A DNA stretch of 41,324 nucleotides from Aeromonas bestiarum (GTDB lineage: Bacteria; Pseudomonadota; Gammaproteobacteria; Enterobacterales; Aeromonadaceae): positions 225,068-266,391 of the forward strand of contig NZ_CDDA01000032.1 of NCBI RefSeq assembly GCF_000819745.1, written 5' to 3'. Positions 26,664-34,846 of the stretch are shown here, one piece after another; positions within the stretch are counted from its first letter, which is position 1; each line of letters opens with the position of its first letter. A model generated the notes under the pieces. The model worked only from the letters and a program-made list of their open reading frames with translations. It did not search any database and was not told the DNA's origin. The position numbers and the translations under genes were made by a program.

Positions 26664-26683
26664 GACCGACCAATCAGTCGGTC
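26664..26683. promoter_or_regulatory. TetR-type operator over the operon start site
   Basis: GACCGAC-CAATCA-GTCGGTC is a perfect seven-base-pair inverted repeat, 21 bases before the start codon at 26705. It covers the predicted transcription start. GACCGAC/GTCGGTC arms are common in TetR-family operators, and a TetR gene is second in this operon, so autorepression is likely. Confidence 0.75.
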
Positions 26684-26704
26684 AATTAACGCGCGAGGTA
26701 TGCC

Positions 26705-28138
26705 ATGGAAGCGGTTCAGTTGCAGGAGACCACCACAGACAAGCTGTCGCTACCGGGCAAGCTGGCCCGGCTCAGGCAGGCCTGTCAGGCCAATCCCATG
26801 CCGGGTCTGAGCGAGCGCAGAGCCCATCTGAGCCAGCTCAAGCGCGCCCTGCTGGCCCACAAGCAGCCGTTGTGTGACGCCCTGGCCCGGGATTATGGCC
26901 AGCGCAGCGATTACGACAGCCTGATCGCCGACATACTCCCCAGCGTCATGCAGATCAACTACACCCAGCGCCGGATCAAGCGCTGGATGCGCCCGCACCG
27001 CCGCCACACAGGGCTGCTGCTGGCCCCGGCCAGGGTCGAGGTGTTCTATCAACCGCTCGGGGTGGTCGGCATCATAGTGCCGTGGAACTTCCCCGTGATG
27101 CTGAGCCTGGGGCCCCTCATCAGCGCCATCGCCGCCGGCAACCGGGCCATGCTAAAACTCTCCGAATTCACCCCTCACACCAACGCCGTGCTGCGCACCT
27201 TGCTGGATCAGGTGTTCGATGAGGATGAGGTCACAGTGGTCGAGGGGGATGCCCAGGTGGCAGCCGCGTTCAGCGCCCTGCCGTTCGATCATCTGCTGTT
27301 CACCGGCTCGACCGCGGTGGGCAAGCTGGTGATGGCCGCCGCAGCCCCCCAGCTCACCCCGCTCACCCTGGAGCTCGGTGGCAAGAGTCCCTGCCTCATA
27401 GCCCCCGACATGCCCATAGCGCTCGCGGTAGAGCGGATGATCTTCGGCAAGAGCCTCAACGCCGGCCAGATCTGCGTGGCCCCCGACTATGTGCTGCTGC
27501 CACGGGGCCAGGAGCAGGCCTTCATCGAGGCTTACCGCAACCACTTCGCCCGCCTCTATCCCCAGGGGCTGGGGAGCCCGGATTACGGCTCCATCATCAA
27601 CGGGCGCCAGTATGAGCGGCTCACCGGCTGGCTGGCCGAGGCCGAGCAGGCAGGTGCCCAGGTGCACCCCTGCGGCAGCCCGGCCCAGGACGACGTCGCC
27701 CACCGGCTGGCGCCCCACCTGCTGACCGACGTGCCCAACCACTGCCAGCTGATGCAGCAGGAGATCTTCGGCCCCCTGTTGCCGCTGGTGCCCTACGACA
27801 GCCTGGATGAGGCGCTCGCCTACATAGCCGCCCGCCCGCGCCCCCTCGCCTTCTATCTGATGAGCCTGGATCCGGCGCTGCAGGCCAGAGTGACCCGGGA
27901 GACCCACTCTGGCGGCATGGCCATCAACGAGAGCCTGTTCCAGGTGGCGGCCGATGACGTGCCGTTTGGCGGCATCGGCGCCTCCGGCATGGGCCACTAC
28001 CACGGTCACGAAGGCTTTCTCACCTTCTCCAAGGCGAAAACCGTGTTGAGCCGTGGCAGGTTCAGCACAGGCTCCCTGGTTCACCCCCCTTATCGGCGCT
28101 GGCACCAGCGGCTGATGATGGCGCTGTTTTTGCGCTGA
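26705..28138 (+). CDS. Coniferyl-aldehyde-dehydrogenase-like enzyme
   Basis: This 477-residue NAD(P)-dependent aldehyde dehydrogenase most resembles the coniferyl aldehyde dehydrogenase (CalB) group. Catalytic Glu223 is in LTLELGGKSP and nucleophilic Cys257 in NAGQICVAPDYV; the cofactor motif LFTGSTAVGK lies near residue 198 and VPWNFP near residue 125. The C-terminus, FSTGSLVHPPYRRWHQRLM, has the extended tail of this group, which may contact a membrane. GAGG lies six bases before ATG. It is first in an operon with a TetR regulator, an SCP2-like protein and an iron alcohol dehydrogenase. Long-chain or aromatic aldehydes are possible substrates; the true one is not shown. Confidence 0.9.
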   Translation: MEAVQLQETTTDKLSLPGKLARLRQACQANPMPGLSERRAHLSQLKRALLAHKQPLCDALARDYGQRSDYDSLIADILPSVMQINYTQRRIKRWMRPHRRHTGLLLAPARVEVFYQPLGVVGIIVPWNFPVMLSLGPLISAIAAGNRAMLKLSEFTPHTNAVLRTLLDQVFDEDEVTVVEGDAQVAAAFSALPFDHLLFTGSTAVGKLVMAAAAPQLTPLTLELGGKSPCLIAPDMPIALAVERMIFGKSLNAGQICVAPDYVLLPRGQEQAFIEAYRNHFARLYPQGLGSPDYGSIINGRQYERLTGWLAEAEQAGAQVHPCGSPAQDDVAHRLAPHLLTDVPNHCQLMQQEIFGPLLPLVPYDSLDEALAYIAARPRPLAFYLMSLDPALQARVTRETHSGGMAINESLFQVAADDVPFGGIGASGMGHYHGHEGFLTFSKAKTVLSRGRFSTGSLVHPPYRRWHQRLMMALFLR

Positions 28139-28156
28139 CGGGCGCCGGAGACCTGC

Positions 28157-28759
28157 ATGCACAAACCCATGACAGACAAGCGCCGCCAGATCCTGGATGC
28201 CGCCCTCGCCCTGTGCGCCGAGGATGGGTTGCAAGGCGCCGCCACCGCCCGCATCGCCAAGGCGGCTGGGGTGGCCAACGGCACCCTGTTTCACCACTTC
28301 CCCAGCAAGGAGGTGCTGATCCAGTGCCTCTATCAGGATGTCAAACTGCGGCTCGGCGCCGCCATCACGGAGGCGGATGCCGCCCTGCCCCTGCGCGAGC
28401 AGGCCAGCCATTACTGGCAGCAGGCGATGCAGTGGATGCTGGACCATCCCAACGAGCTCAAGTTCGTGCTGGGGTTCTTCCACTCCCCCCTGCTGGCGCG
28501 CCCCCTGCGCAGCCAGATCCTGAGCGATACCCTGCGCTTTCTGCCGCGTCTGCTGAGCCTGGGCCAGGCCAGCGGTGCCCTGATGCAAGCCCCGCCGGCC
28601 CTGATGCTGGAGGTGTGCCAGAGCCAGTTTCTGGCCTGCGCCTCCCTGTTTGTCGACCAACCTGAACTGGGACGGGACGCTCACTGGCAAGCCAGTGCCT
28701 TCGCCCTGTTCTGGTCCGCTATCTCGGGAGTGAACCCTCATGCAAAACCGGACGCTTGA
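28157..28759 (+). CDS. TetR/AcrR family regulator
   Basis: This 200-residue regulator has an N-terminal helix-turn-helix at residues 8-55 (RRQILDAALALCAEDGLQGAATARIAKAAGVANGTLFHHFPSKE), the classic TetR pattern. The helical ligand domain follows (residues 65-200). GGAG lies upstream of the ATG. It is the second gene of the operon, 18 bases after the aldehyde dehydrogenase, and its stop overlaps the next gene by 20 bases. The perfect palindrome at 26664-26683 is its likely operator. By inference the inducer is an aldehyde, alcohol or fatty acyl compound handled by the operon. Confidence 0.93.
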   Translation: MHKPMTDKRRQILDAALALCAEDGLQGAATARIAKAAGVANGTLFHHFPSKEVLIQCLYQDVKLRLGAAITEADAALPLREQASHYWQQAMQWMLDHPNELKFVLGFFHSPLLARPLRSQILSDTLRFLPRLLSLGQASGALMQAPPALMLEVCQSQFLACASLFVDQPELGRDAHWQASAFALFWSAISGVNPHAKPDA

Positions 28760-29258
28760 ATCCCTGGCGGCCTTTGGCCGCCGTCTTTGGATAGCCACCC
28801 TGCTCTGGGTCATAGGGCGCACCCTGTGCCGCGCCGCCCGGGTCGATGAGGCGGTGCGACAAGAACTCGCCCCCCTGCCCGACGGCCTCACCATACGGCT
28901 GGAGGTGGCGGGCCTCAGCCAGGCGCTGATCATCCACAAGGCGGCAGGTCGCTGGCAGTGCGGCGCACCGACCCATACCAGCGGCGATCTGCACCCGCTG
29001 CGAGTGCGTTTCAAGCATCCGGGCATCGCCTTTCGCGCCCTCAGCTTTCGGCTCGGGGTCAATCAGGCATTCAGCGAAAACCGCTTGCTGGTGGAGGGGG
29101 ATCTCACCGTCGCCATGCACCTGGTACGGGCGCTGGAACAGCTGCAGGCCCTGATCCTGCCCGCCTTCATCGCGCGGCCACTGCTGCGCCACTATCCTGA
29201 CCCGCGCCGCAAGCTGGCGCGCGCCTGCCACATCTACCTGGGTCTGTTGACCGGCTGA
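28740..29258 (+). CDS. SCP2-like small protein of unknown function
   Basis: The 172-residue protein starts inside the end of the TetR gene (20-base overlap, GGGAG before the ATG), so it is translationally coupled. I do not recognise a named family with certainty. The middle part (LTIRLEVAGLSQAL, LRVRFKHPGIAFRAL, RLLVEGDLTVAMHLVRALEQL) has the strand and helix pattern of SCP2 sterol-carrier-like domains, which bind lipids. Residues 17-26 are hydrophobic but too short for a certain membrane helix. Context between aldehyde and alcohol dehydrogenases suggests a role in binding a hydrophobic substrate. This is inference. Confidence 0.7.
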   Translation: MQNRTLESLAAFGRRLWIATLLWVIGRTLCRAARVDEAVRQELAPLPDGLTIRLEVAGLSQALIIHKAAGRWQCGAPTHTSGDLHPLRVRFKHPGIAFRALSFRLGVNQAFSENRLLVEGDLTVAMHLVRALEQLQALILPAFIARPLLRHYPDPRRKLARACHIYLGLLTG

Positions 29259-29275
29259 ACAAGAGGATGAGCACC

Positions 29276-30460
29276 ATGAGTCGCTATTACGATTTTTTCT
29301 GCCCGGTCAAGCTGATGGCGGGCGAACAGGCACTGGAGCAGCTCGCGGGCGAGCTGGCCGGATTGGGCGCGCGCCGCCCGCTGCTGCTCACCGACAAGGG
29401 GGTCAGCGGCACCGGACTCGCCACCCTGCTGGCCAATGTGCTGGCCGAGGGGGAGCTGCCGGTCGCCGACATCTGGGACGAGATCCCGGCCGACTCCTCC
29501 ACCGCCGTGGTGGAGCGGATCGCGGCCCGCTATCGGGAGCTCAAATGCGATAGCCTGGTGGCGCTTGGCGGCGGCTCCGTCATCGACACCGCCAAGGCGG
29601 TCAACATCCTCGCCTCCATGGGAGGGACGCGGCTGCTGGATTATGCCGGCGCAGGCTGCCTGACCAGACCCCTGCAGCCGCTGGCGGTGGTGCCCACCAC
29701 GGCGGGCACGGGCTCCGAGGTGACGCTGGTGGCTGTGATCAAGGATGAGGCGAGCGGGCGCAAGGTGCCCTTCACCTCCCCCTTCCTGCTGCCGCAGCTG
29801 GCGGTGCTGGATCCGCGCCTCACCCAGGGCTTGCCCCTCAACATCACGGCGGCCACCGCCATGGATGCCATGACCCACGCCATCGAGGCCTTCATCGGCA
29901 ACGCCAAGAACCCGGTCAGCGACGCCCTGGCCCTGATGGCGGTGGAGAAGATCGCCAGTGCCCTGCCCCAGGTGCTGAACAACCCGCAGGACAAGCGCCT
30001 GCGGCTGCAACTGGCGGAAGGATCCACCCTGGCGGGCATGGCGTTTTCCAACTCCATGGTGGGGCTGGTGCACGCCCTCGGCCACAGCCTGGGGGCCCGC
30101 TGTCACCTGCCCCACGGCCTGTGCATGAACCTCTTCCTGCCGACCGTGCTCGACTACAACCGGCCGGGCATAGATGAGGAGCTGGCTCGCCTGCTGCTGC
30201 CTCTGGTCGGCGCCGAGCGCTTCGCGGCGACCCCGGTCGCCGAGCGGGCACAGGCCAGCATCCAGGCCCTGTGCGCCTTGCGCGATACCCTGTGGCAGGC
30301 GGTGAAGCTGCCGCGCACCCTGCGCGAAGCCGGCGTCACCGACAAGGCCCTGCTGCCCGAGATCCGGGATCTCGCCATCAACGACGGCGCCTTGCTCTAC
30401 AACCGCAAGGATGCCGACCGGACCCAGCTGCTCGGCCTGCTGGAGCTGGCCTGGGAATAG
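29276..30460 (+). CDS. Iron-containing alcohol dehydrogenase
   Basis: This NAD(P)-dependent group III alcohol dehydrogenase has 394 residues. The N-terminal Rossmann-like part holds LVALGGGSVIDTAKA near residue 95 and VVPTTAGTGSEVT near residue 138. Metal ligands come from AMDAMTHAIEAF near residue 195 and VHALGHSLGARCHLPHG near residue 264 (Asp plus three His). The start at 29276 is chosen because AAGAGG lies nine bases upstream; an ATG at 29267 touches that sequence. It is the last gene of the aldehyde operon. Together with the first gene it could convert an alcohol to an acid through the aldehyde. Confidence 0.93.
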   Translation: MSRYYDFFCPVKLMAGEQALEQLAGELAGLGARRPLLLTDKGVSGTGLATLLANVLAEGELPVADIWDEIPADSSTAVVERIAARYRELKCDSLVALGGGSVIDTAKAVNILASMGGTRLLDYAGAGCLTRPLQPLAVVPTTAGTGSEVTLVAVIKDEASGRKVPFTSPFLLPQLAVLDPRLTQGLPLNITAATAMDAMTHAIEAFIGNAKNPVSDALALMAVEKIASALPQVLNNPQDKRLRLQLAEGSTLAGMAFSNSMVGLVHALGHSLGARCHLPHGLCMNLFLPTVLDYNRPGIDEELARLLLPLVGAERFAATPVAERAQASIQALCALRDTLWQAVKLPRTLREAGVTDKALLPEIRDLAINDGALLYNRKDADRTQLLGLLELAWE

Positions 30461-30472
30461 CCAGCTTGGCCA

Positions 30473-30491
30473 GGCCCCGCATGGCGGGGCC
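30473..30491. terminator. GC-rich stem between convergent genes
   Basis: GGCCCCGC pairs with GCGGGGCC around ATG, just after the alcohol dehydrogenase stop and just past the minus-strand lipoprotein stop. There is no T-run on either side, so it is a weak or factor-assisted terminator. Confidence 0.55.
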
Positions 30492-30496
30492 GCTTG

Positions 30497-30772
30497 CTAC
30501 CAGCTGATGGTGGCACCGGCGCCATAGTTGTCCCTTCCCTCCGGCGTCTTCTCGCGCCAGATGGACTCCTTGTTGCGGCGAATGGCCTCTTCCCGCTCCT
30601 GGTTGCGCTCCCAGACGGGTTTCATCTCGTCCAGTGGCCGCTCATGTTTCTCCCCCTTGTGATCGATGACGGCGCAGTGCTTTTCGCCGCACTGGTAGGC
30701 ATAGGGTTCAACGGTGCAGCCCGCCAGGGCCAGGCCAATGAGAGAAATACTCAGGGAGTAAGGCAAGATCAT
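30497..30772 (-). CDS. Small predicted lipoprotein
   Basis: The 91-residue protein has a short hydrophobic signal ending LALAGC, a clean lipobox with Cys 19, and two further cysteines close by (YQCGEKHCAV). The rest is highly charged (ERNQEREEAIRRNKESIWREK) and ends YGAGATISW. AGGAG precedes the ATG with normal spacing. I do not recognise the family and assign no function. It is a single gene, convergent with the aldehyde operon and 156 bases downstream of cysM on the same strand. Confidence 0.8.
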   Translation of the reverse strand: MILPYSLSISLIGLALAGCTVEPYAYQCGEKHCAVIDHKGEKHERPLDEMKPVWERNQEREEAIRRNKESIWREKTPEGRDNYGAGATISW

Positions 30773-30928
30773 GTGACGCTCCTGTTTGCATCGGTGACGA
30801 GAGGGCGCCGAGTGTCAAACAGGAGACAAAGGGATTCAACCTTGTGAAAGCTGTTGATTGTTACAAAGGGTACATCAAGCAGTTTGTCAGCAAACTACTG
30901 ATAACTATCATGTTACTGACCGCTTCAC

Positions 30929-31831
30929 TCAGATCGGCTCTGCCGGATCCGGCGTAAAGACCCCGGTGGAGAGGTAGCGATCCCCCCGATCACAGATGAT
31001 GACCACCACCACTCCCTGCTTGATCTCTGCCGCCACCCGCAGGGCACCGGCCACGGCGCCACCTGAGCTGACCCCGCAGCAGATCCCCTCCTCCCGCGCC
31101 AGCCGGCGCATCATGAGCAGCGCCTCCTGCTGGGTCACGTCCAGCACCCGATCGACCCTTTGTGGCTCGAAAATGGTGGGCAGGTAGGCCGCAGGCCAGC
31201 GGCGAATGCCAGGGATCTGGCTCCCCTCTGCCGGTTGCAGGCCTATCACCTGCACCGCCGGGTTCTGCTCCTTGAGGTAGCGGGAGACCCCCATTATGGT
31301 GCCCGTGGTGCCCATGGCCGAGACGAAGTGAGTGACAGCCCCCTCGCTCTGGCGCCAGATCTCGGGGCCGGTCGATTGATAGTGGGCATCCGGGTTGGCC
31401 GGGTTGTTGAACTGATCGAGCACCAGTCCCTCCCCGCGTGCCTCCATGGCCAGCGCCAGATCCCGCGCCTCTTCCATGCCGTTCTCCACCAGCACCAGCT
31501 CGGCGCCATAGGCCTGCATGGCATCGCGCCGCTCCTGGCTCATGGTGCGCGGCATGATGAGCCGCATCCGGTAGCCCCGCGCCGCCGCCACCATGGCCAG
31601 CGCTATGCCGGTGTTGCCGGAGGTGGCCTCGATGAGCCGGGCTCCCGGCAGCAAGCGACCGCTCGCTTCGGCGCTCTTGATGAGGTTCAGCGCCGGCCTG
31701 TCCTTGACCGAACCGGCGGGATTGTTGCCCTCCAGCTTCACCAGCAGGGTGACCTCTGGCCAGGGATTGATGCGGCGCAGCGCCAGCAGGGGGGTATTGC
31801 CAATCAGATCTTCCAGCGTGGCGAAGGCCAT
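30929..31831 (-). CDS. cysM: Cysteine synthase B (O-acetylserine sulfhydrylase)
   Basis: This PLP enzyme makes cysteine from O-acetylserine and sulfide, or S-sulfocysteine from thiosulfate. From MAFATLEDLIGN it has 300 residues. The PLP lysine is K43 in NNPAGSVKDRPAL. EATSGNTGIALAM binds the phosphate side, and QFNNPANPDAHYQSTGPEIW and GLQPAEGSQIPGIRRWP match CysM rather than CysK. The ATG at 31831 lies 12 bases after AGAGG; an in-frame ATG at 31843 directly abuts that sequence. It is a single gene. Two hairpins lie in the divergent region upstream. Confidence 0.95.
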   Translation of the reverse strand: MAFATLEDLIGNTPLLALRRINPWPEVTLLVKLEGNNPAGSVKDRPALNLIKSAEASGRLLPGARLIEATSGNTGIALAMVAAARGYRMRLIMPRTMSQERRDAMQAYGAELVLVENGMEEARDLALAMEARGEGLVLDQFNNPANPDAHYQSTGPEIWRQSEGAVTHFVSAMGTTGTIMGVSRYLKEQNPAVQVIGLQPAEGSQIPGIRRWPAAYLPTIFEPQRVDRVLDVTQQEALLMMRRLAREEGICCGVSSGGAVAGALRVAAEIKQGVVVVIICDRGDRYLSTGVFTPDPAEPI

Positions 31832-31889
31832 AATGGGATCCATCCTCTGTTAACTGTTCTATACCTTGGCTAGCGGGTATGCACCCGGT

Positions 31890-31937
31890 CGGGCTCGCAG
31901 TGTAAGCGAGCCCGTGCAGTTGGCAAAGGGCTGCCAA
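31890..31937. other. Two adjacent hairpins between cysM and the acetyltransferase gene
   Basis: CGGGCTCGC pairs with GCGAGCCCG (31890-31914, nine base pairs). GTTGGCA pairs with TGCCAAC (31918-31937, seven base pairs). Both lie in the divergent intergenic region and could belong to the leader of either gene. No protein-binding motif was recognised. Confidence 0.5.
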
Positions 31938-31977
31938 CGTGGTCAGATAACCCCATTCCCCGTACCGAGGAGCAAGC

Positions 31978-32235
31978 ATGAGCGAGATCATTCATCAGGC
32001 CAACCAGCAACAATTCATCTGTGTGGTGGACGGCAAGGAGTCCAGGCTGCGTTACCGGCGGCTCGATGCCAAGACCATAGACGCCTACAGCACCTTCGTC
32101 CCGCCGGAGCTCAGGGTACAGGGCATCGCCGATCAGCTGGCACGCACCTTCTACAGCTGGACCCAGGCGGAGGGGCTCACCATAGTGCCCAGCTGCAGCT
32201 ACATAGACGTCTGGCTGCGCCGCAATGCAGGTTGA
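31978..32235 (+). CDS. Small GNAT-family N-acetyltransferase
   Basis: The 85-residue protein matches the minimal GNAT (YidJ/CG-type acetyltransferase) pattern: strands at the start (QQFICVVDGKESRLRYRRL), VPPELRVQGIADQLARTFYSW as the shortened acetyl-CoA-binding loop and helix, and LTIVPSCSYIDVWLRRN at the end. GAGGAGCAAGC precedes ATG. Its last 11 bases overlap the next gene, so the two are coupled. Substrate unknown. Its size fits this subfamily, so it is not judged truncated. Confidence 0.83.
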   Translation: MSEIIHQANQQQFICVVDGKESRLRYRRLDAKTIDAYSTFVPPELRVQGIADQLARTFYSWTQAEGLTIVPSCSYIDVWLRRNAG

Positions 32236-32818
32236 CGCACAAACGCGTCAGAGTACGCAAGAGGCGCGCCTGCAAGCGCAGACCGAAATCCTGCTGCGGG
32301 CCGATGACCAGCGCATGGCCTGCCTGCAGGCAGCCCGCGAGCTGGCGCTGCCCGACTGGGCGCTGGGGGCCGGCTTTATCCGCAACCTCATCTGGGATCA
32401 TCTGCACTGTAAATCAGTCCCTACCCCGCTCAACGATATCGATCTCGTCTATCTGGATCTCGCTGATCCGGCTGGATTGAAGGAGGCCGAGCACGAGGCC
32501 TGGCTGGCCGCCAGGGTGCCTGGCCAGCGCTGGGAAGTGCGCAATCAGGCCCGCATGCACCAGCGCCAGCGGGTTCCCCCCTTTGTCAGCAGTCTGGAAG
32601 CCCTCAGCCACTGGGTGGAGCTGCCCACCTGCATCGGGGTCCGCCTGCTGACAGATGATAGATTCGAGTGGCTAGCCCCTTACGGCTTTGCACCCAACTG
32701 GTCCCTGCAGGTGGATCCCAACCCGCGCTGCCGGCAGGAGAGCCGGGTTTTTACCGAGCGGGTCAAGGCCAAGGAGTGGCAACGGCTGTGGCCTGACCTG
32801 GTGGTGAACTGGCCATAA
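32225..32818 (+). CDS. Nucleotidyltransferase-fold protein (DUF925 type)
   Basis: The 197-residue protein has the DUF925 nucleotidyltransferase signature: LGAGFIRNLIWDHLHC near residue 47 and PLNDIDLVYLD near residue 67, with the Asp pair expected to bind metal. SLEALSHWVELPTCIGVRL near residue 125 and a C-terminal RVKAKEWQRLWPDLVV complete the family pattern. Its start overlaps the acetyltransferase gene by 11 bases. The biochemical target is unknown. Both genes may act together only by virtue of coupling. The ATG is fixed by that overlap; a later start is possible. Confidence 0.85.
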   Translation: MQVDAQTRQSTQEARLQAQTEILLRADDQRMACLQAARELALPDWALGAGFIRNLIWDHLHCKSVPTPLNDIDLVYLDLADPAGLKEAEHEAWLAARVPGQRWEVRNQARMHQRQRVPPFVSSLEALSHWVELPTCIGVRLLTDDRFEWLAPYGFAPNWSLQVDPNPRCRQESRVFTERVKAKEWQRLWPDLVVNWP

Positions 32819-32888
32819 CCTGATTGCAATGTTTCGGCAACCTTGGGCACACTAGGGAAAAGCTGTTTGTAACTCAATGGGTTAAATA

Positions 32889-34712
32889 ATGCGCGACTTC
32901 TTCTCACTCGAACGCTGGCTACCGGGCCTCGCCGCCCTGCTGCAATACCAGCGGGCCTGGCTGATGCCGGATGTGCGCGCTGGACTGTCGGTGGCGGCCG
33001 TGGCGCTGCCCGTGGCCATCGCCTATGCCGAACTCGCCGGCGTGGGGCCCCTGGTCGGCCTCTACTCCTGCATACTGCCCATGCTGGTCTACGCCCTGTT
33101 TGGCACCTCCCGCCAGCTGATCGTCGGCCCGGACGCCGCCACCTGCGCCGTGATCGCCGCCGTGGTCACCCCGCTCGCCGCCGGTGATGCCACCCGCCAC
33201 TGGCAGCTGGTGATGACAATGACCGCCATGACCGGCTTCTGGTGCCTCATCGCCAGCCGCTTCAAGCTGGGGGTGCTGGCGGACTTTCTCTCCCGCCCCA
33301 TACTGATGGGGCTGCTCAACGGCGTGGCCATCACCATCATGGTGGGCCAGCTCTCCAAGATCTTCGGCTTCACCTTCAGCGAGCGCTACCTCATAGAGCG
33401 GATCGCGGGCGGTGCCAACTACATCACCCAGACCCATCTGCCGACCCTGGCCATGAGCCTGACCGCCTTGCTCACCCTGCTGCTGGCCAAGCGCTACAAG
33501 CCGGCCTGGCCCTCCTCCATGGTGGCCATGGTGGTGACGGCGGCCCTGGTGTGGGGACTGGATCTCGGCCAGTTCGGCATCGCTACCCTGGGGGCCATCG
33601 GCTCGGGTATGCCCGTCTTCCAGTTGCCGGAATTTCCCCCAGGTCTGATGCGCGAGCTGGTGCTGCCGGCGCTCAACCTCGCCATGGTGAGCTTCGTCTC
33701 CATGATGCTCACCGCCCGCAGCTTCGCCGCCAAGAACGGCTATGAAATCGATGCGGACAAGGAGTTTCGGGCCCTCGGCATGGCCAACCTGGCGGCGGCC
33801 GCCTCCCAGGGCTTTGCCATCAGCGGGGCGGATTCGCGCACCGCGGTCAATGACGCCAACGGCGGCAAGAGCCAGCTGGTCTCCATCATAGCGGCCGCCG
33901 CCATCGCCCTGGTCACCTTCTACCTGACGGCGCCGCTGCAATACATACCCACGGCCGCCCTCGGCGTGGTACTGGTCATGGCGTCGCTGTCGCTGACCGA
34001 TTTTCGCGGCCTGTGGGCGCTGCGCCACTCGGATCGGGCCGCCTTCTGGCTGGCGCTCATCACCTTCGTCAGCGTGCTGGCCATGGGGGTCATTCCGGGG
34101 ATCACCCTCGCCGTGCTGCTGGGTCTGTTCCAGTTCCTGCGCAACGTGATGCGCCCCACCGACCAGTTGCTCGGCATGGATGACGAGGGGGTGGTACGCA
34201 CCCTGGGGGACAACGAGCAGGCCAAGGCCATTCCCGGCATCCTGGTCTATCGCTTCAACTCGCCGCTCACCTACTTCAACGCCCCCTACTTCAAGCGGCG
34301 GGTGCTGGCGCTGCTGGTGCAGGATCCCCACAACCCCAAATGCCTGGTGGTGGATGCGGTGGCCTGTTTCACCCATCAGGACATCAGCGTGATGAGCATG
34401 GTGGGGGAGCTGCACAAGGATCTGAAACGGCGCGGCATCCACATGGTGATGGCCGGTCGCCACGGCCAGATGAGCCAGTGGCTCAAGCAGGCGGGGATCC
34501 GGGTGGGCGACGAAGGGGTCATCCTCTGCCCCGACATGTATCAGGCGCTGCGCATGACCCGCTGCTACCGGGAGCCCGTGTTCAAGGATGACACCGTGGT
34601 GGAGAGCACCACGGACGCCATCCTCTCCCACTGGCCCCAGGATGATGCGCTGCCGGACTCGGCGAGGCTCACCCTCCCCTCTGAGCAGGAGGCGGGCGCC
34701 ACCCCGGCCTGA
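32889..34712 (+). CDS. SulP family anion transporter with STAS domain
   Basis: The 607-residue inner-membrane protein has the SulP layout: about 12 hydrophobic segments in residues 20-430 with the signature AVALPVAIAYAELAGVGPLVGLYSCILPML near residue 37, then a cytoplasmic STAS domain from about residue 450 (GILVYRFNSPLTYFNAPYFKRRV). Members carry sulfate, bicarbonate or dicarboxylates. The substrate is not determined by sequence, though the family name implies sulfate, and cysM is only a kilobase away. Start ATG follows an AT-rich leader, without a strong ribosome binding site. It is monocistronic, with 134 bases to the next gene. Confidence 0.92.
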   Translation: MRDFFSLERWLPGLAALLQYQRAWLMPDVRAGLSVAAVALPVAIAYAELAGVGPLVGLYSCILPMLVYALFGTSRQLIVGPDAATCAVIAAVVTPLAAGDATRHWQLVMTMTAMTGFWCLIASRFKLGVLADFLSRPILMGLLNGVAITIMVGQLSKIFGFTFSERYLIERIAGGANYITQTHLPTLAMSLTALLTLLLAKRYKPAWPSSMVAMVVTAALVWGLDLGQFGIATLGAIGSGMPVFQLPEFPPGLMRELVLPALNLAMVSFVSMMLTARSFAAKNGYEIDADKEFRALGMANLAAAASQGFAISGADSRTAVNDANGGKSQLVSIIAAAAIALVTFYLTAPLQYIPTAALGVVLVMASLSLTDFRGLWALRHSDRAAFWLALITFVSVLAMGVIPGITLAVLLGLFQFLRNVMRPTDQLLGMDDEGVVRTLGDNEQAKAIPGILVYRFNSPLTYFNAPYFKRRVLALLVQDPHNPKCLVVDAVACFTHQDISVMSMVGELHKDLKRRGIHMVMAGRHGQMSQWLKQAGIRVGDEGVILCPDMYQALRMTRCYREPVFKDDTVVESTTDAILSHWPQDDALPDSARLTLPSEQEAGATPA

Positions 34713-34846
34713 TCGGGCGCCGAACTCTCCCCGGGAGGGTCTGGCACACTCTCCGCTCAGGGCAGGATTGCACCCTGCGGACTCTTGGTGTTAAATGCCC
34801 GTCCAGATGGCGCTGACGAGGGCCATCCCCAGTATTTGGACACCCC

